Of a stretch of DNA of 64,000 nt, positions 12,362 through 23,516 are shown in pieces. The DNA lies in NCBI RefSeq assembly GCF_020379485.1, contig NC_063437.1:2542001-2606000 (forward strand), read 5' to 3'. The stretch's first letter is position 1; the number at the start of each line of letters is the position of its first letter. The position numbers and the translations under genes are program-made. This DNA is from Brassica napus. Taxonomy: Eukaryota > Streptophyta > Magnoliopsida > Brassicales > Brassicaceae. The notes beneath the pieces are model-generated. The model was not told where the DNA came from. It saw nothing but the letters and a program-made list of their open reading frames with translations, and made no database searches.

Positions 12362-12516
12362 GGTTCAAACCCCGCTGGCCACACGAATATGGGCTATTGT
12401 TTTCGGCTCATTTGAATGCCCAGGAGAGGGTCTATCCGTGGGCTGTACCTCCATCCGGGGGTTAGGTCTGTGTCTTTAATAGACCCGGGTTTAACCCTTT
12501 TATGTTACAAAAAAAA
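12362..12516 (+). mobile_element. 5'-truncated SINE with 16-bp TSD
   Basis: The insert begins exactly at a pol III box B-like motif (GGTTCAAACCCC) and ends in a short poly(A) tail. It is flanked by a perfect 16-bp duplication ATAATTAGTTTGAACC (12,346-12,361 and 12,517-12,532). The internal sequence is GC-richer than its surroundings. The missing box A side indicates 5' truncation during target-primed reverse transcription. Confidence 0.8.
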
Positions 12517-12639
12517 ATAATTAGTTTGAACCAGTTAACAGTCTTATCCTGTGCATACATCTACCATCTATGCAATCTATTCACTGACATCTAAAAACAT
12601 CACATCTCTACGTTCGGAAACTTTGTTAAATCAAACTTT

Positions 12640-13130
12640 TTGTTAAAGCAAACAGATTTTCAACGGCGAGAGAGGAATATGATTAGAGAAAGACATACAC
12701 TGACGTCTGCTCCGGTAGCTTACGACCCAAGAAACAGCGAAGCTTTAACAGACAAACTTCCTATCTTATTTTCTGAACTTTTAGCTTTTCAATTCCGTCC
12801 ATGGCAGAGTTGTCACCGCCACAACTTTCTTCTTACTTCTTACTCTTCTCTCTGATCAACTTTATAACGTCGGTTTCTCGTCATCAACGGAGACGGCGGC
12901 GGTAGTTTAGATTCGCGGCGAGATCTATTAGAAATCAATTGTAGCCGTTGAACCAAAACTTTTCCTTTGGGACTTGGATTGAGAAGCGTTCTCAGAAAAA
13001 AACAACGGCTCAAACCAGTTCTTCAATCTATTAATCAGTTTAAAAGGTGTGTCGTTTCATTATCAAAAGAGGTCACTGTAAAAAGGGGCGTCGATCAGAG
13101 AAGAGGTGCGTCGATCTGTTGAAACAATTA
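12640..13130. pseudogene. Gene-like GC-richer fragment, unassigned
   Basis: This stretch has exon/UTR-like composition, with an 87-base region rich in CGGCGG, CGTC and GAGA motifs. The minus strand has an ATG in good context near 12,801 (MDGIEKLKVQKIR) followed by a stop. It looks like the 5' leader and first codons of a host gene carried in mobile DNA, but no family is recognisable. Confidence 0.3.
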
Positions 13131-13230
13131 GATGACGTAAGATTTTGTGATTAAAATAAATCATGTCCGTTAGATTAAAAGTAAGGATAAACTCAAACGT
13201 TAGATCAAACTTTTTTTTTCCACTATATTT

Positions 13231-13285
13231 TTAGTAAACCCGCATTGATGTTAGCAATTTTTTATAGGAAAATAAAAACAAGATC
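13231..13285 (+). repeat. 53-bp direct repeat, copy 2
   Basis: Second copy of the exact repeat that starts at 11,716. It is far too long for a target-site duplication, so a tandem or repair-related duplication is likely. Confidence 0.85.
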
Positions 13286-13556
13286 GTACGGTGGAGATTG
13301 CTGCTGTTATCAATACTAATGCAAACAGTATCTCTTTCGTTTCCTTTTTTCTGAATCGTCACTTCTCAAAAAACGTAACTTTTCAGAATAAAATCCTTAA
13401 ACAAATTTAGATATCGTTTCTTCATCATCATTGTACTTATTTTTTTTTCTGTTTCATCTTCCTTTCTTCAAATTTTCTCAGTCGCTATGTAGGTTTTTGT
13501 ATAATGGAATTCCCTTATCCAATTCAACCACCAATAAACCGAACTGAGTTTTTGTT

Positions 13557-13731
13557 TTTTTTTTTTTTTTTTTTTGAATATATGTTAAATTTATTCAAAA
13601 GAAAAGTACTTTTGTACAACAAGTGTAAACTGTTTTTTGAAAAAGCTAAAACTTAATTTTAAACCAAATCTCTTATCTTGTGGCAAACCACATTGTTAAA
13701 GTTCCTGAGAACTTCAAATCTCCCATTTTTT
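13557..13731 (-). mobile_element. 5'-truncated LINE 3' end with 16-bp TSD
   Basis: A 175-bp insert with its poly(A) on the minus strand (poly(T) at 13,555-13,575). The 3' UTR-like sequence (TTGAATAAATTTAACATATATTC) resembles the tail of the LINE at 28.2 kb. It is bounded by a perfect 16-bp duplication GAACTGAGTTTTTGTT at 13,541-13,556 and 13,732-13,747. It splits the leader of the gene fragment that follows. Confidence 0.8.
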
Positions 13732-13867
13732 GAACTGAGTTTTTGTTCCTCTGCTGTTGATCTCTATCTGAACTTTTTACTGCTCTCGATTTTTTTCTTA
13801 TCCTCTTTTTTTTTTCTGATAACTGCCACTTGTTTCTGTCTCCCCAACCCACTGATCTCTTCTGGTA

Positions 13868-14348
13868 ATGATTTCCATCCATAAGTTCAGAGTAAGTATA
13901 TCTATATGATCCACGATTCAAAACAACTTATTTGTTTCGATGTATCTCCATATCTGTTTCATTACCAAACGTCTCCAATTGAAGAGTTATGATTTTCTGT
14001 TCATATGAATGTCCGAACATTTGTCTGTTTAATTTCCTTAATCATTTTTATCCGAAAGGTAGTTCTTACTAAATTTGTTGGTAGTCATATTAGTTACACC
14101 TGCCGTTTAACATTGCATAAATTGTAGATATGCTTTTGTCGAACGTTACTGAATAGATAGTATATTTTAGGTCTGTTTCTAATTATTACTTTAATAGCAA
14201 AACACAAGGGTTGTTTTTACTCCAAAAAAAATGCTCATTTCGTTTCCTGTTTGCAGCCGGACAATAGGAGGAGATTCATTGATCGATGTGTTTCCTTGTC
14301 ACCAAACAATTACGGTTTCGACTCGCCTTTAGGACCAGATTCAATAGG
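13868..14348 (+). pseudogene. 5' gene fragment: two spliced exons, unknown family
   Basis: A pyrimidine-rich leader precedes ATG at 13,868. Exon 1 (13,868-13,891, MISIHKFR) ends at a GTAAGT donor; exon 2 (14,257-14,348) follows a TTTGCAG acceptor and ends at another GTAAGT. Joined, the frame reads MISIHKFRPDNRRRFIDRCV and continues SLSPNNYGFDSPLGPDSIG, open throughout and in phase. I do not recognise the protein. The third exon is unclear: after a TTCCAG at about 14,474 only short frames follow. The fragment looks like the promoter, leader and first exons of a host gene captured by mobile DNA, but a small expressed gene is not excluded. Confidence 0.45.
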
Positions 14349-14427
14349 GTAAGTTCCTCTTTCTTTTCGTATCATCTGTACATGCGAGAAAATCAGTCAC
14401 AGTGATATTTAATTAGGTAGGAGAATT

Positions 14428-15930
14428 TTGTTCTGGTGTAATAGATTTTGTTTGGAAGATTATAACCTTCCAGGCATGGGAGATCTCTTTTGTTCGTCTG
14501 TAATACTCTTGACAGTAGCGCTATCGTTTGTCCAAATCATGTATTTTCTTTATTACTTCTTTTATGTTATCTGTTGTGATCTGATGAAGTCAAATGTCAA
14601 TGAACATGTTTACATAAGGTGCTTGAACTTTAAGTCTAAAGATAGTCGTTGGTATACATAAGACGTGTGCATGAATTTGAGGCTATATATTTCTGAGGGT
14701 GAAATATATAAATTTAGTGATTTTGAAGTATGGAGGAGTGTAGAGCATTATAAAACTGACTATTAGTCCCTTGACATAAAAGTAACAAGTTTTAGAAATG
14801 TTCTTATTTGAGATTTATTTTTTACTATTTTAATATCAGTTTGATTAGTGGAAATTTTCTTTTGAGAAATGCATGGACATAGACTATTTATAGATTTTAA
14901 AAATTATTTGAATAGTCACAACTCTTCAATTTAAATAGTCACAACTCTTCAAGTTGAATAGTCACATTTTTTCCATTTAAAGGTAGTTATTTTGAAAAGA
15001 TACTTATAAGAATAGTCACAACTTTTCATTTTTTAAAAGATACTTATATGAATAGTCATAACTCAATTTTTTGAAAAGACACAATTTTATTGACAACTTT
15101 TAGAAAAAACACAACCTTTCAACATAAGTGAATTCACAACCTTTGGAATTAATTGGGATTGATATTATTAGTAGATATAAAAAACATAATAAAATTTAGT
15201 GGTTAGTAATTATTATTACTTATATATTATATAGACAATAATATACATATAATATAATATAAAGTAAAACGTAAAAGTAACATTATATAAGAAACATATT
15301 AAGCTTTCCCATCAACAATTCTTTAAAAATCAAAAAGCTCTTTCTCTATAAAAAAAATCTATAAAATTACTATTTACTGCAAAATCTGCTAAATTATTTC
15401 ATACCTTTTATAAAAGGTTTTTTAAGAGATTTGAAGTTGTAAATATAATGTTTATTTACTGAAAAATCACGATTTTCTGCAAATTCACTTTTTATTTCAT
15501 ATACATCTAACTGTTTTAATTTATCTAAATTATTTCATTGAATATTGTTTATAATTTCTCTGAACTTTCCACTAATCAGAACTTTTTGGTTCAAATTCTT
15601 GCATATTTAACACTAAATAATCAACATGGTGAATTATTTCAAGCCATATTCATAATATATAATAAGACTGTAGATCAATTAAATTGCAGTATACATTAAC
15701 TATTTTACTATAGTTGTTGATAAAAATCTAATAAAATATTGCAAAAGTCATATTTATATATTTTTAAAGTAAAATACAAAAATATATAAATCTGTTTATT
15801 TAGAGAATATATATCAAATAAAATTCATATTCAAATTTGAAAAATAAAAATATATTATAATGTATCAAAAACATAATTAATATTATATGTTTAACACTTG
15901 AAAAATTATTTGTACCCGCGAATTCCACCT
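14428..15930. other. AT-rich stretch with Helitron-like repeats, no firm gene
   Basis: A 77-codon frame at 14,428-14,661 (hydrophobic middle) may be intron sequence of the preceding fragment and is not supported as a gene. Repeats of GAATAGTCACAACTCTTCAA at 14,900-15,130 resemble Helitron interior. At 15,915-15,931 ACCCGCGAATTCCACCTA, joined across the next element to GTATG, gives ...CACCTAG|T, a possible degenerate plus-strand Helitron end. Confidence 0.4.
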
Positions 15931-15931
15931 A

Positions 15932-17599
15932 GGCCCTGTTCGTTTGCTCACCCAGGTGATCCATCTGGGTGAAGATGCAAATTGATGTTCGTTTAGTGCA
16001 TTATAATGCTACATCCAGATGGATTACCCAGCTGAATTTTTAAAAACTCATCTCAAATTCTCACCCAAATGAAGGTGAGTCTTGATGGTGCATCTGGATG
16101 CAGATACATCTAGTTCAGTTCAAAATGATAAATGACAAAAATGACCTTTTAAAATCAAAATATTATTTTCAAACCGTAAATTCAATTTTTTTGCATATAC
16201 TTTTTTCCACTATAACCAAAAAATACATTTTCTCACAAAAACGAAAAAACACACTTTTCCGCCAAAACCGCAAGATGCATTTTTCCGCAAAAAACATAAA
16301 ACACACATTTTTCATTAAAACACATTTTTTCGGCTAAACCAGTAAAACCACATTTTTCGACCAAAACCCAAAAAACGCATATTCCTACCAAAACCGGAAA
16401 CAACGCATTTTCTCGCCAAAACAAAAAAAAAACGCATTTTTTCGCCAAAACCGAAAAACACAATTTTCTCGCCAAAACCGAAAAATGGAATTTTCCTGCC
16501 AAAACTGAAAAACGGAATTTTCCCACCAAAACCAGAAAACAGAATTTTCCCACCAAAACCGGAAAAAACGCATTTTCCCGCCAAAATTGAAAACACACAA
16601 TTTTCCCGCCAACACCGAAAAACACAAATTTCCCGCCAAAACCAAAAAACACAATTTTCTCGCCAAAACCAAAAAAACATAATTTTTCCGCCAAAACCGG
16701 AAAACAGAATTTTCCCGCCAAAACTGGAAAACAGAATTTTTCTCCCAAAACCAAAAAACAGAATTTTTCCACCAAAACCGGAAAACACATTTTCCCGCCA
16801 AAACCTGAAAATGTATTTTCCCGCCAAAACCGGAAAAATATATTTTCCCGCCAAAATCGGAAAAATGTATTTTCCCGCCAAAACCGGAAAAATATATTTT
16901 CCCGCCAAACCCAGAAAAAAAAAACTTATTTTCCCGCCAAAACCGGAAAAACGTATTTTCCCGCCAAAACCGGAAAACGTATTTTTCCGCCAAAACCGGA
17001 AAAGTTCATTTTCTCGCCAAAACCGCAAAAATGTATTTTCCCGCCAAAACCGGAAAAATGTATTTTCCCGCCAAAACCGGAAAAATGTATTTTCCCGCCA
17101 AAACCGGAAAAATATATTTTCCCGCCAAAACCGCAAAATAACTTTTCCCGCCAAAATCGTGAAAAAAAAACTTTTTCCGTCAAAAACACTTTTTGCGCCA
17201 AAACTTCAAAACACACTTTTTTCCGTCCAAACCGCAAAAACGTATTTTTCTGCCAAACCCTTAAAACATATTTTTCCGCCAAAACCATAAAAATGCACTT
17301 TTTCGCGAAAAACACATATTTCCTCAAAAACCGCAAAAATATTTTCGGCCAAAACCGTAAAAATGCTGTTTTTTCGCTGAAACGTAAGAAATTATATTTT
17401 AGTCATTTTATTAACAAGTCCACCTGGATGCAGAATGAAGTTAAAAAATGAAAAGCAAACGAACATAGTTGCATTCAGATGATTCATCTGGATGCATGAA
17501 CGAAATGAAGAAACGAACAACACCCAGATGGAACATCTGGATGATACATCTAGATGGACCATCTGGATGCATTTTCCAGATGTACAAACGAACAGGGCC
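15932..17599. mobile_element. PIF/Harbinger-like non-autonomous element
   Basis: Perfect 15-bp terminal inverted repeats GGCCCTGTTCGTTTG lie at both ends, flanked by the 3-bp duplication CTA (15,929-15,931; 17,600-17,602). Subterminal zones (15,950-16,110 and 17,420-17,590) are packed with CATCTGGATG/CATCCAGATG motifs in both orientations. No transposase is present; the centre is a minisatellite. Three-base duplications and this TIR type suggest the PIF/Harbinger superfamily, though the CTA rather than TWA site makes the class call provisional. Confidence 0.75.
16215..17385. repeat. E2F-site minisatellite (TTTTCCCGCCAAAACCGG units)
   Basis: About 38-40 degenerate copies of a 27-31 bp unit, consensus TATTTTCCCGCCAAAACCGG plus AAAAA. 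The core TTTCCCGCC, a perfect plant E2F-binding consensus, occurs intact about 16 times by my hand count (16,572-17,150), with decayed versions (TTCTCGCC, TTTCCACC, TTTTCCGCC) on both sides. The array creates long spurious open frames on both strands (RFWREN and FPAKTGK repeats), which I do not regard as genes. Confidence 0.9.
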
Positions 17600-17602
17600 C
17601 TA

Positions 17603-19500
17603 GTATGATAATATTTGAGCTCCCGTGTGATTCTTTTAATTTACTATAAAATTGTCATTTTGAAATATATAAATATTCTTAAGCATATATGACTGTTTTA
17701 GATTTATATATATGTTTTGAAATATTTATTTACATATTTTCTAGTCTTTTCAGTTATATATATATATATATATATATATGTTTTACCAAATTACGGTATT
17801 AGTAATTAATATAGTTATGCATATAACATCTAAACTAACTTGATTACCAAAAAAAAAAAACTAACCAATATGATTTTGCTCATACTATCTTTTTATTTTA
17901 CTGATTGGTGTGGGTGATGGAAAGAAAATATTTCACTCTAAGATCAATTCATAGAAGTTGGTTGGATAGAGGGTACAAATGAAAAGAATGCTGGTTCAAT
18001 GCCTAAAGCAATGGTTACTGATGATAAGTTTGACAACACGATGTTATTGATCACTGACTTCTACCATCTAGCTTTCCTCCCTGAAGCAGAGGATAGTCCA
18101 ATGATATGTGATCAATGATGGTTTGGCTCTCTTAATCTTCGGAGATGGCAAAATAAAGGAAGCAGTTCCTCCAAAAAGGTAGAACCTTAGTTACTTAAAG
18201 TCTCACACTTTGTGATTATAGCATCTATGTTACGCTATTACCGATCGTACCATACTTTAATCTTTCCATGTAGCGTTTTAACCACTTCTAGACATAAGCC
18301 TTTGGTATTTTAATAGTTTCTTGCACGTTTTTATATTAATATTTAATTACATAAAATGGAAAGAAAAACCAATAAAGCATTGAACATTTTTTTGTTCTTT
18401 GTGAAAAGTTATATACATGCATTTGACATTGATCGGGATCTTACATCTAACAGAAGGTTGACCCACGGTAAAGAAAAAATAAGTGGCTGAAATCTTTTTA
18501 AAAGGGATCAGTGGAGAAAAGAAAGCTTAACCAGTGAATATCAGCATCGATTAGTTACTTTACACTATAAATATAGCATTTTCCTACAAAAGGAGGACAA
18601 ATCATTGTATTGGAAGTCTCTTTACACTTTCACAAATCATCGAATAATTAGAATTATAAATTTTACACCAATTGACATATTTTCATTTGAAATACACGAG
18701 CATAGCCTTATAAATTACGCTAACTGAATCATTATTATGTCTTTTCTCTATTCCATTTTCAATATTAGTTAATTTTATATTCCAAGTTGTATTAAACCAC
18801 CCTTACAGAAAAAAATGTATTAGACAACGAAAGTTGGAAAAGAAGATTAAGCAGGGAAATGAATAATATATAGCTACTATACCGTAACATATTGTTTTGA
18901 AAGTTGTTAGTTGGGTTCATAAGAAAAAATGTTGTACATAAATTAGCAGTCACGCACCATACTTATCTGATAGTCATTTCTTAGAAACCAAAACCAATTT
19001 CATGACATGTTAGAACTGTTTCATTTTAAAAACAAATCTCTAATCACATTTTTGTGTCTGGAAAGAATAACCAAGGAAAAGGAGGCATGACTAAACTAAT
19101 TACCTCCTCACATTGGATTTCACCCATTTTCATGATTATTATTGTTGATGTTAATACGCAGAATTAATATTTTTATTTGGGTAAAAAACGCAGAATTAAT
19201 TTATTATTTTCCAAACTTAATATCGATACAAATGGTGTAAAATCAAAATGGATCCGATTCTCACTAGTCTGAAAACTAATTTACGGGTCCAAGCACTTCT
19301 TGATCTTGGATCTCGAACTAGTAAGTTAACTTAAAATTAGTTTTGAAGTAATACAAGATACTTTCAATATTTTGTTCATAGGAAAACAAAAACACTATTT
19401 CGACAAAGAAAAGAGAACACCCTAACAAAATTATTCACGGTATGTATTATATATGCGTATATGATAACAACAACAACAAATCTTAGTATAAAAAACAAAT
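17603..19500. other. Intergenic, AT-rich
   Basis: A (TA)n run sits at 17,757-17,779. At about 18,040-18,180 a short coding-like stretch (MLLITDFYHLAFLPEAEDS, then a frame change to LIFGDGKIKEAVPP) may be a decayed exon of unknown origin. Nothing else is supported. Confidence 0.4.
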
Positions 19501-19734
19501 ATTTGTATTAGCAAATCAGTGCCACAAAATACAGATAGTAAGAGGTGTGGGAAAAAAGAAGAAAAGACAAGGTTCTTGTGCTCTTGTTCTTGGCATGTAT
19601 CCTAAATCTTTGAAACTTACTTGTATATGAACAAAGTTTTATCACTTGTCGTAAATGACTGGTTCGACCCACCGAAGAATCTCCCGGCGGCGAAGTCTCC
19701 GGTAGAGAGACCTTTTGACCAAAATGGAAGCTAC
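19500..19734 (-). other. Region 3' of the MIR393 hairpin
   Basis: Probably part of, or just downstream of, the MIR393 primary transcript. A GC-richer tract at 19,660-19,725 (CCCGGCGGCGAAG and neighbours) gives short frames on both strands, none of which I can assign. Confidence 0.35.
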
Positions 19735-19890
19735 CAAAGAATGAATCCAATGAGATCGCATGATCCAGAAAATGAAGCAAGTCTTCTTTTCATCTTTCGA
19801 TTGAGAAAAAGAATAACTATTGGGGAATAATTCAGCTTAATTTGGATCAATGCGATCCCTTTGGATCCTTTCTCTAGTTGCTGTGAAGCA
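19735..19890 (-). ncRNA. MIR393: MIR393 microRNA precursor (stem-loop)
   Basis: The minus strand carries the complete 22-nt miR393 sequence at 19,844-19,865 (it begins TCCAAAGGGATCGC). The star arm lies at 19,744-19,764 (it begins ATCATGCGATCTC). By eye the two arms pair over about 24 positions with one A-A mismatch, one bulged U and a few G-U pairs, and the roughly 80-nt terminal region between them also folds, as in known MIR393 precursors. miR393 is known to direct cleavage of TIR1/AFB auxin-receptor mRNAs and acts in auxin and flagellin responses. The star arm has GCGATC, which I recall as the MIR393B type, with one change relative to the Arabidopsis star. Short open frames over this locus on both strands are incidental. 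The primary transcript probably starts near the CT/GA run at 19,893-19,910. No similar precursor is visible elsewhere in the window. Confidence 0.95.
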
Positions 19891-19916
19891 CGCTCTCTCT
19901 CTCTCTCTAAGGGGGA

Positions 19917-19958
19917 GCAATATATGGTGTTTTTCTCGAAGGCCATTGATATAAAAGA
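19917..19958 (-). promoter_or_regulatory. Candidate TATA elements of MIR393
   Basis: Two TATA-like stretches lie just upstream of the MIR393 hairpin when read on the minus strand: CATATATTG near 19,917-19,927 and TTTTATATC near 19,946-19,958. A (CT)n/(GA)n run at about 19,893-19,910 follows and would lie at the 5' end of the primary transcript. The spacing to the hairpin base (about 30-60 nt) suits an RNA polymerase II MIR promoter. Which TATA is used cannot be decided from sequence alone. Confidence 0.4.
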
Positions 19959-19959
19959 T

Positions 19960-22900
19960 GACCATGTTCCTCTTCTTGTATAAATAAATAGATAAAATAC
20001 GTTTTTATCTTTTTATTCCACCTTCTAGACTAGTCTTTAGACCTTTAAAAATTATTACCGTTTCCACATTGAAGGTTCCTTTATATTTGACCTAAAGGAG
20101 TAAAAAAGACACAGTGTTTAGACGAATTCTTGTGGCTTTAATTAACCCATGATTTATATATTTTTTTTTGTCATCAACTTATACAGACTTGTACTAACTA
20201 TTGTGAACCATACCGAAAGATTTTGATCTATGTGAATGAGAAAAAACAGTTGTTTCCTGACACTGCGTGCTAGGCTATCCGTTTTTGTATTTTACGTCTT
20301 TGGTACATAGATAATCTTTGATTGTGTGAAACCTTCTTTCAAGATCTTAATATATTTCAAATAATTTGTAAATGCTGGTCATTCTTCTGGTTCTAAAACC
20401 ATTTTCACCAATTGAGAACAGTCCGTTGTAAACGTAATCTAAAATTGGCTTAAGTTTTTCATGCATTTCATTGCCCATAATTTATACTATCTAAACCGTT
20501 GTTAATATTATACTTTAATATTTTATATTCATACACGTATCAACTAACATAGCCGGATTGGACACAGCCGTATGAAATATTAATCTTAACCTCCTAAATT
20601 TTATAGAATTTTTTAACATAAAGATAAGTTCATAAACTACAAAAAAAAAGAGATTTATTAAATTTAAAAAAAAGAGATGATTATGGTCCTCGAAATCTTA
20701 TATCCGGTGCCCGTAACTTGCCATCTACAACAGAATTTGATTGACTTTTGATTTCTTTATATATTTCGGAAAGTCTAACTACTATACCGCCAAGCATGAA
20801 GCTTATACAATTTAACACAAATCCAGAGAGTAAACGAAGTAGCACTAAGAGAATGATTGTTTAATCGTGATAGGAAATGGTAATTAAAGACAGACAATAT
20901 TCAATTTTTGACGGCAATATTCAATTTTCTTTCAATTATATGAAAATATAGATAAACGATTAAAAAACATAGGGGCAAAAACAGCACATATCGTTTGATT
21001 TATCACATTAGTCAATAAACAGTTATATATTCAAAATAGCATAACATAAAACTCATTAGTTGTGCATGAATATGAAATTGTCACAAAAGATTTTTTTTTG
21101 AGAACTAGACAAAAGATTATTTATACCACAACATTGCCATAGTTAAGTTATTTAAGAACATTACCATAGTTAATTTCTCTCCAAATTTTTGCCATCTCAC
21201 CTAAATATTTTCAAATTGATTATATATATATATATATATGCGTGTGTGTGTGTTTAAATGGTATAGTTTATAATCATAATACTAAAGTATCTTTTTATAT
21301 AGACAAAAAAATTGTAATCTACAAAATATTTTTCATTCTTGATTGATGATCCGAATCTATGGTTCGACTCCATTTGACTTGATTCTTTTGCTTATATTTT
21401 CAAAAAATAATTGAATGATTAATTGTTATTATATACATGTTTGATAGCGAAACACAAAATCCAAGAAAAACATAATTAAGTATAAAGAAGATATTGCTTT
21501 GGATTTGTTTATGGCGTCGAGTTGCACATATTCAGAAGAAAAATGAACAATATACTAGGAGCCTAAATTTAAAAAAAATTACAAACGTTACAAAAATAAT
21601 ACAAGAAAGGAAGCAAGTAAAATTTAATAGAAACATATAATGTGATGTTTAACATCAAATCCAGGTTAACTAGATTTTCTTTTTGGTATGCTGGATCTCA
21701 AGTTTTTATCTGTTTGTTATATTTTATTACCATTAGAAGTTAGTTGAGCAGAGATTTTATGTATTGTTTAACATACTTTTTTATTTGAAAGTGTCTAGAT
21801 ATATATTATGTGTAAATGCTTATTTTGTGATTTTTTCTTTTTCATTTTTATCATTTATTTCGATTAAAATGTTTGATGTTAGGAGATACAAACTCAATCT
21901 TGATGTGATTAATTAAATTTCATAATTTAATTGTTTAGATGTTTTTAAAAAAGCTATGTTATGCTTTGTTTTAGCGATGCAGATATTTTTATTTATTCTG
22001 TCTTAGGTCATATGGTTTTAATTATGCTCTAATATATTCTCAGTCATGTTGTTTTGTATTGCATCATTAGTTCAAAATGTGCAGTATATATTTTTATTTT
22101 CCTATCAGTATTAAGTTTATGTTTAAATTATTTTCGGAATTCATGACGTAACTTCAAAAAATTCACAATATCAATTGATGGATTCTCCAAATCTTTATTC
22201 CTATAAACCTTTCTTGTATATTTTGAAATTTTGATATTTTATTATATATGTATTATTTTTGCTATACTATATATTTAACTAAATTTTTAATTATTTTATT
22301 TTATTATATTGATATTTTCACAAATTTTTAATAACCTTGTTTTAGTTATGTATTAATTTTTGGTTGTGAATTTTTACTAATTTTTAGTTTCATAAATAAA
22401 AAATATTTTTTTTGTTATATTCACTCTTTTTAGGGCTGAGTTTGATGGAACTGAAAAATTAATATCTTATATAGATACTTTATTTTATTTCTTATGTAAA
22501 TTTTTTGTTTATTTTTGAAATTAATCTAATTGTATTACATGTTTTCACCAAACTTAAGTTATACTATGTATTTTAATAAAATTTAAGTATTATTTATTAT
22601 ATTTCTTATTCTACAAAATGATTTTTAAAAGAATATATGTTTTGTATTAATTTTAGGTTGAGATTCTTTCTGTAAATTTTTCTAACTTTAAGCTTCATGA
22701 CCAAAAAGAGAAGAACAAAATTTTTGTGAGATTCACTTTTTTTCTTACAGATTTAATGAAATGTGAAGAATCATTATCACAGATAAAACTTTCATTTATT
22801 AAATTATTGTTTTTGATACATTGATATCAAAATTTACCGAACTAAAATAATGAATCATTTAAAATATTTTATGGATTAATTAATGGTCTATTTAATTTTT

Positions 22901-23390
22901 TTTTTAAAATAATTAAAATAAAAAATGTGAGACAATTACTAAATATATTAAAACTATGCTACTTATTGGTTGGATAATATTTATGAAAGATAATGTATCA
23001 CTCTCTAAAGAGAAAGATCAACTTTATTTATTTATCTAGATTATATTTTCTCACTTTTCAAAATGGTGTTAATATGGTTTAATATTTTATTTTTTACTTT
23101 ACGAGTAAATAAAATTTATTAAGTTAAAAATTATAGGAAAATTTTGGAAAAATAAAATTATATGAGATCTTATTTTGAAACAATACCATTTTCTAAGTTT
23201 CTGAAAAATACACTTTTGTATATATAAATTTACTAAATTATCCTATCTAAATATTTAATGTTATCTTCAAATTATTGTCATCATAAGTTAATGACTATTT
23301 AAATTAACGTTTTGAACAAGCATTTTAAAAAATTAAGAAATATAAAATATATTTTAAAATTTTATTAAAATTGAAAACAAACATTGTCTT
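19960..23390. other. Upstream of MIR393: AT-rich intergenic DNA
   Basis: The first 1-2 kb must hold the MIR393 upstream promoter; I see no strong motif beyond the TATA candidates. A (TA)n(TG)n microsatellite lies at 21,225-21,252. No gene or firm transposon terminus is visible in the rest. Confidence 0.4.
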
Positions 23391-23392
23391 GT

Positions 23393-23501
23393 GCATCTAC
23401 GTCTTTGTTATCTTTTATTCTCCATTTTTGCAAAGTATTTTTTTTGATGAAAAAAATACTTTGAAAAAATGGAGAATAAAAGATAACAAAGAAGTAGATG
23501 C
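23393..23501. repeat. Near-perfect 109-nt inverted repeat (hairpin)
   Basis: Two arms of about 52 bases (GCATCTAC...CAAAGTATTTT and its complement) differ at only two positions and are separated by a loop of about 4-6 bases. The motif TGCAAAGTATTTTTTTT occurs in the left arm and again directly after the right arm (23,499-23,516). A transcript would fold into a very stable stem. No known microRNA sequence is recognised in it. Confidence 0.85.
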
Positions 23502-23516
23502 AAAGTATTTTTTTTC

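Noticed and set aside
12362..12372. tRNA gene suggested by a box B-like motif
   Set aside because: No cloverleaf, no box A; the motif lies at the 5' edge of a SINE with target duplications.
16233..17336. Long open frames on both strands (up to 279 codons) with RFWREN/FSGFGGK or FPAKTGK repeats
   Set aside because: They are forced by the stop-free minisatellite unit; all frames and both strands show them, with no start context or domain.
19621..19946. Possible small secreted-peptide gene overlapping the MIR393 locus
   Set aside because: The frames have no signal peptide, change strand and frame along the stretch, and the conserved signal here is the microRNA fold-back.
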